Notes: generated from the sequence alone by a model not told the origin. Shown: positions 1 to 6,504, counted from the first letter of the stretch. The stretch is 11,326 bases of DNA from JBBTWG01 sp038062935 (GCA_038062935.1 JBBTWG010000024.1:1-11326); one strand, 5' to 3'. Made by a program: numbers and translations.

Positions 1-3000
1 GAGCGGTTCATTGTAAAAAGTCTCTTCGCCTTTTTTGGCATCGCTACTATCGCTACTCACCGGTGGCGTCCCCGCAAGCCCCGCAGGCGCCGTGCCGGGA
101 CTCGTGACCGTTTCGCCATTCGAGAGCTTCTGAAATATCGGATCCGCATCTTCCAAAACCGCCGCAGGTGCATTCCCCGAGAAATTCAACGCCACATGAT
201 TCGCATCTCCATTGCCGACAAAATACCACGCCTCAAAAGATCGATCCTGCCGCGACAAAATCTCTGCATGCTTTTCATTGAGCGACAAATTTTTCCAAGT
301 AAAAATCTGTTCCAGTCTTGCCATATCGAGGCCAGTTCGCAGTGAATTTTTCGAAAGTCCGAGAGTATTTTCCGCGTCGTCCAATTTTTTCAGAAATTCA
401 TCCAGCGTTGTCGCTACAAAAGCATTCGGATAGAGAAATTTCTTCACGTTGCCGTCACCACTCTCCAGACTCGGGCTCCGATACGTCACAAATCGCGGCT
501 TATCAATCGGGAGAACATCAGAGAGCATCGACTGAAATTGCGACTGAAGTGTCGTAGCTGTCGGTTCTTTGTGAGGAATCATACTCGAGATCTGTTTTGC
601 AATTTTCGGCTTCAATTCAAACCAGAAATCACTCGACTCTTTCGCAAACGTTTGCATTTCAGAAGCCGTTGGCGCATGGAAAACAGAGATTCCATCATCC
701 GGAACCCCGAGCGCTTTCAACGTCAAAAGTCGTTCACCATCACTCTGCTTCTTGCGTGGTGTCGCAAAAAATTGCGGCTGCGTAGAGTGCCGGAAAAGCT
801 GCACAAAGGCATTCCAGTCTTTTTGTATACCTGCGTTGCCTGCCGCATTTTTCTCACCAGGTTCATCGACACCATAGTCTCCACCAATAAATTCTCCCGA
901 ATACGTCTTGCCATCATCCCCCGTACACGGCACGCCCAGGGAAGTCGGCGCCAGAGGAATCACAGTCGTTTCCGAAGTATTTTTCTTGTAAATCTCAGCG
1001 ATCGGCGCTTCTTTCGGACAAAAATCAATTTTCTTATTAGCATTCAAATCGATCCAAGCCATCTGATCCTGCACGCCATTGCCATTCGTATCGACAAAAT
1101 TTCCATTATCATCTTTGCTATTCATCTCCGGGAGCAAATTCAGGAAATCCAAAACCGAAAACTGAACCACTTTATTTGCATCGAAAATATTCCGCATCCA
1201 AAGAAGAAAAGTTTCATTCGCTTTCGGTATCGGAAGTGTTCCGGGAACCTGCTGACCAAGAGGTGCTTTCCCAGAGCCATCCTTGTCTTCTCTGAGAAAT
1301 TTCTGAACCGAATCATAATACGACAAGAAATCTTTCGGATCTTTCGTCACATCGGCACGGAGCGGTGATTCATACGGGTGAAAGTCGAAACACGCATTTT
1401 GCTCAGCGATGTGACTTCCGAGCTCACTGGCCACCATCATCGTTCCAGAAAAATCATTCACCGGTCGCGATGCCGCAAACGGATAACATTTCTCTGGATG
1501 CTGAAAATTGCTGCCCGTACATCCGCCATACCACGCCGGATCATTCGCATTCAGAAAAGGAAATTTCCCCGTCAATTCTTTCCCACCAGAAACATATTTC
1601 ACTTTCGCAAAATCGTTCACTTCAAAACCATTATCAATCACATTCATCCCCGGATGATGCGGTGCCAGCGCAAAATCGACAGGAAACGATGGGGAAATTT
1701 TCTTGTCATCAAGAGTTAAAATAATGTCACCTTTTTTGAAAGAAGGTTTTCCTGCTCCGAGATTCCCCGGAAAAACATCAGTGACGACAGCGCCAAAGTC
1801 GTATTTTCCATCAGTCAATTCTTTCGCTTCCGCCTTCGTCAGCGTGCGCACCGAAACTCCAAAACTCGGCACCACATGAGTATTCAGTTTTTTCTCCATC
1901 ACGATCGGAGAGAAATTCATAGTTCTCGGATTCAGCGCTCGCACCGACTCCACGCGCTGCGTCGATCCCGCCGTGAGAAGACATTGCTGACTACTCAACA
2001 GATCAGAAACCGCAACCCCATGCACAAATTGCTGCGGTGCAGCATTTGTCCCCGGCTGCCGCAGAAGCGACTGATTCGAAAAAACCACGAAATCTTGAGT
2101 CAATTTTGAATCTGCATTATAGAGCCCCACATTCTTCTCAAAAGCTTTCCCGCGAACTTCCAGACTCTCCGGGAAATCCACGCGCTTCTCAATTTTCCCA
2201 ATCTGCGCGTCAATCGCATTCTCCAAAACCGTATTCGTTTGCAGCAAAAACTGCTGAGAAAAAAGATCTTCTTGAGTGATAAGTGTCACAGTACTGTCGA
2301 CATGCTGAGTATCCCAACGACCCGTATTCGACACAAAATCATTGATTTTGCTGAGATAATTTCCGAACACTTCGATGTACGGTACATGAAATTTCTGGAT
2401 CATCGGCGCAGTGAGAATATCTTTCATTCCTTCCGTTGGAGCACCGCCATTTTTCAGAGAATCGACCAAAGCTTTTTGACCCGCGAGAGCTTCCGGTGGC
2501 AAGAACTTATTCGCTTCCGCCAGAGCTTTTTTGCTATCAGTCGTATCGAAGCCTTTCAGCATCTTATCAATCATTTTCAGTTCTTCTCCAAACTGCTCAG
2601 AAAATTTGCCCTGCAATTCCGCCAGCCACTTCGCGGTATATCGGTTGTATGCCAAATCCTCCATATTTTTCAGAAAATTCTGATACAACGGATATTTGGA
2701 AGGATTTAGATTTTTCTGCTCCGACACCAGATCACTCATCAGAATCCGTCGATCAAACTTCGAAAACGCCGCATCCCCCGTGTGATACAAATGATTTTTA
2801 TCAAAATACGTTGCGAGCTGCTCGAGTCCAGCAGCCCCAACAGACGACGCCCGAATAATCCCATGCCACACGTCCGGCCGCGGATTCGTGACCACAGGCT
2901 GAAAATCAAAAGACTTTGCAATTTGGTTCCACACATAACTCTTGTCCGAAAAATCTGTATAGGGATAGAGACTCACAAAACGATTCCCATTCTTATTCAC

Positions 3001-3435
3001 CACCGGCAAAGCGATATCGCCCACCAGCACCACGCCTCGCAGCTGGGTACGCACATCACTGTCCGGATCGCCCTCGAAATACAGTCGCTCCAAAATCTGC
3101 TGCAATTTCCAGGCCGTATTCTCGTCACCAGCGATCGGCAGTATCAAAGTTTTCGTCTCCGGCAAACTCTTTCGCACATCTTCAGCGTAACGCTCGATGC
3201 GATCGTCGAAAGTTTCGTCGCTCAGTCCGTCATATTTTTCCTGCAAGCCGACATACTCATTTTTGTCTTCATATAGCGATTTATCCACCACAATCGCCAC
3301 CAAATCCCGACTCGGTTCACTCGAATTCTCCGTCACATTCGTGAGCGAAAAAGCTTCCACCGTCGGAGCAAGCTCCATGGAGACGATACAAAGGCTCAAA
3401 AACAAGACCAAAAACGAGCGAGAGAGGCGAGACAT
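1..3435 (-). CDS. Giant secreted protein, N-terminal part (3' end outside window)
   Basis: An uninterrupted frame of 1145 codons from ATG at 3435 to the left edge; the stop lies beyond the window. Residues 1-28 form a signal peptide (MSRLSR, hydrophobic core, cleavage likely after PTVEA), so it acts at the surface or outside. Residues about 45-210 recall the pre-catalytic part of caspase-fold C25 (gingipain-type) peptidases: RGVVLVGDIALP at 133-144, YPYTDF at 157-162, then PDVWHGIIRA at 187-196. The TGHG catalytic-His motif of C25 is not visible, so activity is doubtful. Residues about 525-590 look like a PDZ fold (GAVVTDVFPGNLGAG, then KKGDIILTLDDKKI). Residues 775-806 hold two Asp/Asn-rich calcium-loop-like segments (DTNGNGVQD, DLNANKKIDF). 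A Pro/Ser/Gly linker follows at about 1108-1132. A TATAAT box lies 10 nt before ATG. Function unknown; regulated surface protease or adhesin-like protein is an inference. Confidence 0.9.
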   Translation of the reverse strand, partial: MSRLSRSFLVLFLSLCIVSMELAPTVEAFSLTNVTENSSEPSRDLVAIVVDKSLYEDKNEYVGLQEKYDGLSDETFDDRIERYAEDVRKSLPETKTLILPIAGDENTAWKLQQILERLYFEGDPDSDVRTQLRGVVLVGDIALPVVNKNGNRFVSLYPYTDFSDKSYVWNQIAKSFDFQPVVTNPRPDVWHGIIRASSVGAAGLEQLATYFDKNHLYHTGDAAFSKFDRRILMSDLVSEQKNLNPSKYPLYQNFLKNMEDLAYNRYTAKWLAELQGKFSEQFGEELKMIDKMLKGFDTTDSKKALAEANKFLPPEALAGQKALVDSLKNGGAPTEGMKDILTAPMIQKFHVPYIEVFGNYLSKINDFVSNTGRWDTQHVDSTVTLITQEDLFSQQFLLQTNTVLENAIDAQIGKIEKRVDFPESLEVRGKAFEKNVGLYNADSKLTQDFVVFSNQSLLRQPGTNAAPQQFVHGVAVSDLLSSQQCLLTAGSTQRVESVRALNPRTMNFSPIVMEKKLNTHVVPSFGVSVRTLTKAEAKELTDGKYDFGAVVTDVFPGNLGAGKPSFKKGDIILTLDDKKISPSFPVDFALAPHHPGMNVIDNGFEVNDFAKVKYVSGGKELTGKFPFLNANDPAWYGGCTGSNFQHPEKCYPFAASRPVNDFSGTMMVASELGSHIAEQNACFDFHPYESPLRADVTKDPKDFLSYYDSVQKFLREDKDGSGKAPLGQQVPGTLPIPKANETFLLWMRNIFDANKVVQFSVLDFLNLLPEMNSKDDNGNFVDTNGNGVQDQMAWIDLNANKKIDFCPKEAPIAEIYKKNTSETTVIPLAPTSLGVPCTGDDGKTYSGEFIGGDYGVDEPGEKNAAGNAGIQKDWNAFVQLFRHSTQPQFFATPRKKQSDGERLLTLKALGVPDDGISVFHAPTASEMQTFAKESSDFWFELKPKIAKQISSMIPHKEPTATTLQSQFQSMLSDVLPIDKPRFVTYRSPSLESGDGNVKKFLYPNAFVATTLDEFLKKLDDAENTLGLSKNSLRTGLDMARLEQIFTWKNLSLNEKHAEILSRQDRSFEAWYFVGNGDANHVALNFSGNAPAAVLEDADPIFQKLSNGETVTSPGTAPAGLAGTPPVSSDSSDAKKGEETFYNEPL

Positions 3436-3445
3436 GATTACGAAA

Positions 3446-3451
3446 ATTATA
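3446..3451 (-). promoter_or_regulatory. -10 box for the giant secreted protein
   Basis: Minus-strand TATAAT, a perfect consensus hexamer 10 nt before the ATG at 3435. It follows directly on the T-run of the hairpin at 3459-3481. The -35 region lies inside that hairpin and is a poor match (TTTCGA at 17 nt spacing). A start point about 7 nt downstream would leave an almost leaderless mRNA. No Shine-Dalgarno sequence is present. Confidence 0.5.
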
Positions 3452-3452
3452 T

Positions 3453-3481
3453 AAAAAATGGCTGCTTTTCGAAAGCAGCCA
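3453..3481 (-). terminator. Intrinsic terminator hairpin (repeat copy 1, hairpin 1)
   Basis: Stem TGGCTGCTTT/AAAGCAGCCA (10 bp, loop of 3) followed on the minus strand by six T. It would stop transcripts coming from the 3673-4086 gene before the giant gene's own promoter. Confidence 0.7.
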
Positions 3482-3527
3482 CAAAGCAAAAATGCGATTT
3501 GAACTTGCCGTAGGCAAGTTTGTTTTT
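3459..3527. repeat. Two-hairpin repeat, copy 1
   Basis: Sixty-nine bases aligning without gaps to 5942-6010 (60 of 69 identical). It contains the hairpin at 3459-3481 and a second hairpin, AACTTGCC-GTA-GGCAAGTT (3502-3520), with a T-run on the plus side. The two hairpins face opposite ways, so the unit can stop transcription from both directions. All nine differences from copy 2 are transitions. Confidence 0.85.
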
Positions 3528-3563
3528 TAGTAATAAAATTGAGGTCTTCGTATCGCAACTATT

Positions 3564-3583
3564 TCAACTGCTTTTTCAGATTT
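3564..3583 (-). pseudogene. Possible relic of a Bro-N/DinD-like gene 3' end
   Basis: Nineteen of 20 bases match 4182-4201, the 3' end of the intact Bro-N gene, on the same strand. In the corresponding frame the relic reads NLKKQLK-stop, against NLKKRLR-stop in the intact gene. Upstream the frame hits a stop within a few codons. The short length makes a chance or convergent match possible. The rest of the 3528-3672 gap holds no gene that I can see. Confidence 0.35.
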
Positions 3584-3624
3584 TTTATTGATTTTCAATG
3601 AGGGTTGAGGTAACCTGAAAGCAG

Positions 3625-3674
3625 AAGACTTTCGGCCGTAGTTTATACACTACACCTAGCGGAGAGTCTTTTTT
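3625..3674. terminator. Interrupted long hairpin after the BECR-like gene
   Basis: Outer arms AAGACT (3625-3630) and AGTCTT (3665-3670) enclose inner arms CCG/CGG and GTAGT/ACTAC. On the plus strand the right arm runs into TTTTTT; on the minus strand there is no T-run after the structure. It may work as a terminator in the plus direction or as a structured 3' end of the minus-strand mRNA. Confidence 0.4.
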
Positions 3675-4086
3675 ATTCTGCCGGAAAGACTGAAATGAAA
3701 AACTTCTGACAGCTCTTTTTATCTTCTTTAATCTGCACAAAAAAGAGGTCTTTTTCTTGAGTCATACCTGCGAAACGATGGAGAATTTCATTCTTTTTGT
3801 TCGGATTTTCTTTTGATCTGGGTTCAAATGGGCTCTTCCGTGTGGGCTCAATCGCTGCCGGAAAATATTTCAGACGTCGCACTCGATCTTTCCAACTTTG
3901 CTTATCAAAAAGATGTTCCCAGAAAAGATCGATAAAGATTTTATCTTTCTTGAAATATGAAGATCGAACATATGCTCTTCTCTTACTTCGACGTTTTATT
4001 TCCTGGCAGATTTCAAAAGCCTTTTTACGAACTTCTTTAAATTCAGTCCCTGCTATTTTCTTGGATTTTGCCTGATAGATCTTCAT
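3673..4086 (-). CDS. Putative BECR-fold (PBECR-like) small nuclease
   Basis: A basic protein of 137 residues. An N-terminal helical part rich in Lys/Arg is followed by WEHLFDKQSW (56-65), DRVRRLKYFP (67-76) and IEPTR (79-83). A C-terminal beta region runs HRFAGMT (103-109), FFVQIKEDKK (115-124), KFFISVFP (128-135). This order resembles the BECR superfamily of small metal-independent RNases (phage PBECR domains, RelE, colicin E5/D). The protein at 6678-7154 shares the same pattern, including QI...KFF.S..P near the end. Catalytic residues cannot be assigned by eye. Start at 4086: an extended -10 (TGG TAGAAA) ends 6 nt before ATG, and a weak AAGGA precedes it. No separate antitoxin gene is adjacent. 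RNA-cleaving toxin activity is inferred; existence of the gene is well supported by a paralogous relic at 5827-5928. Confidence 0.7.
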   Translation of the reverse strand: MKIYQAKSKKIAGTEFKEVRKKAFEICQEIKRRSKRRAYVRSSYFKKDKIFIDLFWEHLFDKQSWKDRVRRLKYFPAAIEPTRKSPFEPRSKENPNKKNEILHRFAGMTQEKDLFFVQIKEDKKSCQKFFISVFPAE

Positions 4087-4150
4087 CTTTCCTTTCTACC
4101 AGGAAAACATGAACAAAACATAACATCTTTCTGAAAAATTTATAAACCGG
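4049..4150 (-). repeat. Shared promoter and 5'-gene repeat, copy 1
   Basis: Aligns without gaps to 5827-5928 (91 of 102 identical). Its upstream 43 bases (4108-4150) also match 7176-7218 (35 of 43). It spans the first 13 codons of the BECR-like gene, its start codon, its extended -10 and a conserved upstream block. Confidence 0.85.
4093..4101 (-). promoter_or_regulatory. Extended -10 promoter of the BECR-like gene
   Basis: Minus-strand TGG TAGAAA, six bases before ATG at 4086, so the mRNA is probably leaderless. The same element stands at the same distance in the other two repeat copies (TGG TAGACA at 5871-5879, TGA TAGATT at 7161-7169). No good -35 is visible; the conserved block upstream (4108-4150) may replace it. 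Confidence 0.5.
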
Positions 4151-4152
4151 CT

Positions 4153-4170
4153 CCTCGGTATACACTGAGG
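4153..4170 (-). terminator. Hairpin downstream of the Bro-N gene
   Basis: Stem CCTCGGT/ACTGAGG (7 bp with one G-T pair) and loop ATAC, starting 6 nt after the stop codon. On the minus strand the T-rich tract begins only after six further bases, so this is a weak terminator candidate. Confidence 0.35.
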
Positions 4171-4176
4171 ATGTTT

Positions 4177-5001
4177 TCACCTCAACCGCTTTTTCAGATT
4201 TCCGTGAAGATAATTTCCCTTTGAAATCACGCTGCGACCCAGCTCTTTTTCCGTTTCTTTTCGCGCATTCCCGGCAATATTTCCGCCACGCTTGGCAACT
4301 TTCTTGTGCTCAGGCATCGCTTTTGGTTTTTCCTGTTGAGAAATTTCAGTTGTTACCTTTTTGCCAAGCATCGTAAAAATCAATTCCAGGTCGGTCATAT
4401 TGTCGCGCAAATTCGCTTTTGTTTTGTCGGGAATGTTTTTGTATTTCTTGTATTCGCCCGGTGTCATCCCAAAAGTAGCCTTGGAAATTTCCGCCGTGAG
4501 AATCGAATATTCCATGTCAGTTTTCACGCCGCGTTTATCCCACTCATCGGTCAGCTCCTCCCGAATCGCGATGCCACGCATGCGTTTTTCAATCCACGCA
4601 TCTGAATAACCCTTCGCCTTGTAAAGGGCCCGAGTACGCTTCGTCGCCAATTCAGGATCTTCGATTTCCTGGATGCGCTCATAACCCACTTTTGCCAAAC
4701 ATCGCTTGAAGGGTTCGGCCTTCGGAGATGGAATTGATTGGATGATGCGGAAGATACCTTCGGTATTGGCGCAGTTGAGTTTTTGCACTCCTCCTGGGGT
4801 CTCAACAGAAAGGGGGGTGGCAATTTGCCACCACCCTTTTGATAATTCCGCATCACGACGACGCATATCTTTCAAGTAGCCTGCTGGATCGCTAGAGTCT
4901 GTCAAAACAGAAATCACATCAGAAATGACAAACCACCACTCATTATTGTGAATAATTTTCCTGACTTCTTTGCCTTTGAAGAGAGCGATTTTTATATCCA
5001 T
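4177..5001 (-). CDS. Bro-N domain protein, DinD/phage antirepressor-like
   Basis: A protein of 274 residues. Residues 1-105 fit the Bro-N domain: EVRKIIHNNEWWFVISDVI (12-30), then GYLKDMRRRD (41-50), LNCANTEGIFRIIQSIPSPK (75-94) and FKRCLA (98-103). Bro-N proteins are DNA-binding antirepressors of phages and viruses. The C-terminal part (GNIAGNARKETEKELGRS, 240-257, then KGNYL) resembles tails seen in DinD-type damage-inducible proteins, so a DNA-binding or damage-response role is likely but unproven. The frame is open back to 5094, but that ATG lies upstream of a near-perfect promoter (5036-5064). The ATG at 5001 begins the conserved MDIKIALFKG and lies 34 nt after the -10, so I chose it. 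There is no Shine-Dalgarno. A relic of the 3' end of a second copy may lie at 3564-3583. The stop codon is TGA. Confidence 0.85.
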   Translation of the reverse strand: MDIKIALFKGKEVRKIIHNNEWWFVISDVISVLTDSSDPAGYLKDMRRRDAELSKGWWQIATPLSVETPGGVQKLNCANTEGIFRIIQSIPSPKAEPFKRCLAKVGYERIQEIEDPELATKRTRALYKAKGYSDAWIEKRMRGIAIREELTDEWDKRGVKTDMEYSILTAEISKATFGMTPGEYKKYKNIPDKTKANLRDNMTDLELIFTMLGKKVTTEISQQEKPKAMPEHKKVAKRGGNIAGNARKETEKELGRSVISKGNYLHGNLKKRLR

Positions 5002-5035
5002 AAATTCGATACGAATGATTGATAAATTCTGCCCA

Positions 5036-5064
5036 ATGATAGGTGAGAATATACTCACTGTCAA
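5036..5064 (-). promoter_or_regulatory. Sigma70-type promoter of the Bro-N gene
   Basis: On the minus strand TTGACA (5059-5064), a spacer of exactly 17 (5042-5058), then TATCAT (5036-5041). The -35 is perfect and the -10 matches 5 of 6. The start point would be near 5029, giving a leader of about 28 nt. It decides the start of the gene at 5001. Confidence 0.75.
5043..5058. promoter_or_regulatory. Palindromic operator candidate inside the Bro-N promoter
   Basis: GTGAGAATATACTCAC: half-sites GTGAG/CTCAC with 14 of 16 positions symmetric, filling the -35/-10 spacer. A protein bound here would block RNA polymerase. A second, perfect 12-bp palindrome GCTTGTACAAGC lies upstream at 5080-5091. Binding by the Bro-N protein itself is a guess. 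Confidence 0.5.
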
Positions 5065-5208
5065 GAAAAAATCACCCGAGCTTGTACAAGCCAAAACCAG
5101 ATATTTTCCCGTCCCATGTTAAAATACACTCCATTCAGAGCATCCAGAAGCCAATTCAGAAAAAGAGTATTGCGCCATTTTGTTAGAAATTTTTTATAGT
5201 CAAAAAAC

Positions 5209-5237
5209 TTTACTCAAAAGACGTAATCCTCTATACT
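5209..5237 (+). promoter_or_regulatory. Plus-strand promoter facing the NYN gene
   Basis: TTTACT (5209-5214), 17 nt, TATACT (5232-5237). The -10 sits inside the palindrome CTCTA-TAC-TAGAG (5229-5241). No plus-strand gene follows; transcription would meet the hairpin at 5254-5293 after roughly 50 nt or go on antisense to the NYN gene. The rest of the 5002-5262 gap holds no clear gene. Confidence 0.45.
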
Positions 5238-5253
5238 AGAGCCATCACCACGG

Positions 5254-5293
5254 AAAAGACCCTTATACGGTTCCGTCCGTATCGGGGGCTTTT
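5254..5293. terminator. Bidirectional terminator at the end of the NYN gene
   Basis: A long imperfect hairpin: AAAAG, CCC and ATACGG on the left pair with CCGTAT, GGG and CTTTTT on the right, loop TTCCGT (5271-5276). On the minus strand it ends in TTTT just after the NYN stop codon; on the plus strand it ends in TTTTTCTTT. It overlaps the last codons of the NYN gene. Confidence 0.65.
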
Positions 5294-5787
5294 TCTTTCG
5301 CCTCCAGAATCGATTTCTGATCATCGAGATAAGAAATTTTCGCTCCCGTACGCTTCAAAAGAATTGAACACTTTTTCGCAATGGCTGGAGACAAAACAGC
5401 ATTCAATTTTCTCTTTTCAAGCAAAAAAGAAACAAGACTCGCATAATCACCATCACTTGATACCAAAATTGCCATATCAAAGTTATTTTCATAAGCATCT
5501 TGCATCACTCGCACGACAATATCTGCATCACAATTTCCCTTCACTCGACCATTTCCATCATACGTCACTTCCTTGAATATCAAAGTAAAGCCCTGCTCCT
5601 GCAAACGGGTATAAAGATTTTTGTATTTTGGTATCAATCCTAAAAATAAATACGCCTGCTCGACCCGATATTTTTCCCTGAGCCATACACGAAACCTGCC
5701 ATAATCGAAATTCCAGCCAAACTGCTCCACGCCTTTGTGCAAGTTCGCTCCGTCGATATACGCATAATTTTTTCCAAGGTTCTTCAT
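5263..5787 (-). CDS. NYN-domain (PIN-like, LabA/DUF88 type) RNase
   Basis: A protein of 174 residues filling one NYN domain. NYAYIDGANLHKG (7-19) carries the first metal-binding Asp (D12). KGNCDADIVVRVM (83-95) holds the second acidic site (D87/D89). LVSSDGDYASLV (108-119) holds the third (D112/D114), and TGAKISYL (147-154) is the usual last strand. The family cuts single-stranded RNA with divalent metal; the substrate here is unknown. An open frame continues to 5904, but its 39 extra codons run through the repeat at 5827-5928, which is a relic of another gene. The ATG at 5787 begins just before the conserved IDGAN core and has a promoter with -10 only 7 nt upstream. It stands alone, with its own promoter and terminator, next to other RNA-targeting genes, so a toxin or defence role is plausible. 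Confidence 0.88.
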   Translation of the reverse strand: MKNLGKNYAYIDGANLHKGVEQFGWNFDYGRFRVWLREKYRVEQAYLFLGLIPKYKNLYTRLQEQGFTLIFKEVTYDGNGRVKGNCDADIVVRVMQDAYENNFDMAILVSSDGDYASLVSFLLEKRKLNAVLSPAIAKKCSILLKRTGAKISYLDDQKSILEAKEKAPDTDGTV

Positions 5788-5794
5788 TGAAAGC

Positions 5795-5823
5795 AAGGTA
5801 CTTACACGTGATAAAATTGTCAA
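5795..5823 (-). promoter_or_regulatory. Promoter of the NYN RNase gene
   Basis: Minus-strand TTGACA (5818-5823), 17 nt, TACCTT (5795-5800), then 7 nt to ATG at 5787. The perfect -35 and spacing outweigh the poor -10. The layout predicts a leaderless mRNA. The -35 begins within a few bases of where homology to the BECR-like gene stops. Confidence 0.5.
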
Positions 5824-5826
5824 TTT

Positions 5827-5928
5827 CCTGCTATTTTCTTGGATTTTAACTGGTAGATCTTTACCTTGCATGTCTACCAGGAAAACATGAACAAAACAGA
5901 ACATCTTTCTGAAAAATTCCTAAACCGG
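5827..5928 (-). pseudogene. Relic of a second BECR-like gene (promoter plus 13 codons; repeat copy 2)
   Basis: Aligns without gaps to 4049-4150, with 91 of 102 bases identical. The extended -10 (TGG TAGACA, 5871-5879) and its 6-nt distance to the start position are kept, but the start codon is GTA (5862-5864). The following frame reads KIYQLKSKKIAG, against KIYQAKSKKIAG in the intact gene, then N and a stop. Beyond this there is no similarity. I read it as the 5' end of a lost gene; it could still work as a promoter. Confidence 0.7.
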
Positions 5929-5934
5929 CCGGGC

Positions 5935-5965
5935 AAAAAAGTGGCTGCTTTTTGAAAGCAGCCAC
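5935..5965 (-). terminator. Strong terminator of the pilin gene (repeat copy 2, hairpin 1)
   Basis: Perfect 11-bp stem GTGGCTGCTTT (5941-5951) / AAAGCAGCCAC (5955-5965), loop of 3, followed on the minus strand by six T (5935-5940). It lies about 55 nt after the pilin stop codon. Confidence 0.85.
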
Positions 5966-6010
5966 AGGGCAAAAGTACAGTTTGAACTTGCCATAGGCAA
6001 GTTTATTTTT
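5942..6010. repeat. Two-hairpin repeat, copy 2
   Basis: Matches 3459-3527 without gaps (60 of 69). Contains the pilin terminator and a second hairpin AACTTGCC-ATA-GGCAAGTT (5985-6003) with TATTTTT on the plus side. In both copies stems are preserved; the differences fall in loops and between hairpins. Confidence 0.85.
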
Positions 6011-6020
6011 GAACGAGGGG

Positions 6021-6467
6021 TTATTGACGGATATATTGGTAATAATAGATCTTATTTGCAGAAGTGGTTACAGCAGGCGCAGCGGTACAGTCAGTGGTAG
6101 CAGATGCAAGTGCATCAGAATTTGCTTTCTCAGCGGATTCCAGTTTTGCTCCAACAATAAGACATTTGTTAGTAGCATTTACAAAGAAAATATAGTCAGC
6201 CGAAGTCCCCGGATCTTTCGGCGTCTGATTATTTGTAAAATATTTTCCTAAATCACTCAAGGTTGTCGGATACGCCCCCGTCGAACTCTCCAAATTAAAC
6301 GACTGCACCGCCTGTGCAATAGAGTTCACATCACTGATCCTCCTCGCATCCCTCGCCTTCTTCGGCCCACTCAATACCGTTGGCAAAAACGCCACCGACA
6401 AAATTCCCATAATCACAATGACGATCAGGAGCTCAATCAGGGTGAAACCCAAGCGACTTTTTTTCAT
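6021..6467 (-). CDS. Type IV pilin-like / type II pseudopilin protein
   Basis: A protein of 148 residues. MKKSRLG is a short positively charged leader, cut by prepilin peptidase after G7. F8-TLIELLIVIVIMGILSVAF is the class III hydrophobic helix with the conserved Glu at mature position 5 (E12). Residues 36-60 (KKARDARRISDVNSIAQAVQSF) are the start of the globular domain, as is common in CPR pilins. Cys102 and Cys127 could form a disulfide. The frame is open to 6647, but the ATG at 6467 gives the exact prepilin leader length, so I chose it. A TTGCTT-N16-TACAAT promoter is possible (-10 at 6499-6504), leaving a leader of about 25 nt without Shine-Dalgarno. It ends in a strong terminator. Its assembly partners would include a GspF/PilC protein like that at 9992-11320. 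It sits alone within an island of nuclease-like genes. Confidence 0.93.
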   Translation of the reverse strand: MKKSRLGFTLIELLIVIVIMGILSVAFLPTVLSGPKKARDARRISDVNSIAQAVQSFNLESSTGAYPTTLSDLGKYFTNNQTPKDPGTSADYIFFVNATNKCLIVGAKLESAEKANSDALASATTDCTAAPAVTTSANKIYYYQYIRQ

Positions 6468-6498
6468 AAAACAGGTGAGTGAAGAAATGATTGTCTCT

Positions 6499-6504
6499 AT
6501 TGTA
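6499..6504 (-). promoter_or_regulatory. Possible -10 box of the pilin gene
   Basis: Minus-strand TACAAT, with TTGCTT 16 nt upstream and a T-rich stretch between. It lies 31 nt before the ATG at 6467. The -35 is weak. Confidence 0.35.

Noticed and set aside
212..3454. Many plus-strand open frames of 60 to 276 codons over the first 3.4 kb
   Set aside because: They lie antisense to one continuous minus-strand frame of 1145 codons with a signal peptide and recognisable domain-like segments, and their translations are rich in Arg, His and Ser without family features.
5127..5186. A minus-strand mini-frame of 19 codons (MAQYSF...) behind a TATAAA box
   Set aside because: Too short, with no good -35, no recognisable features and no terminator; chance is the simpler explanation.
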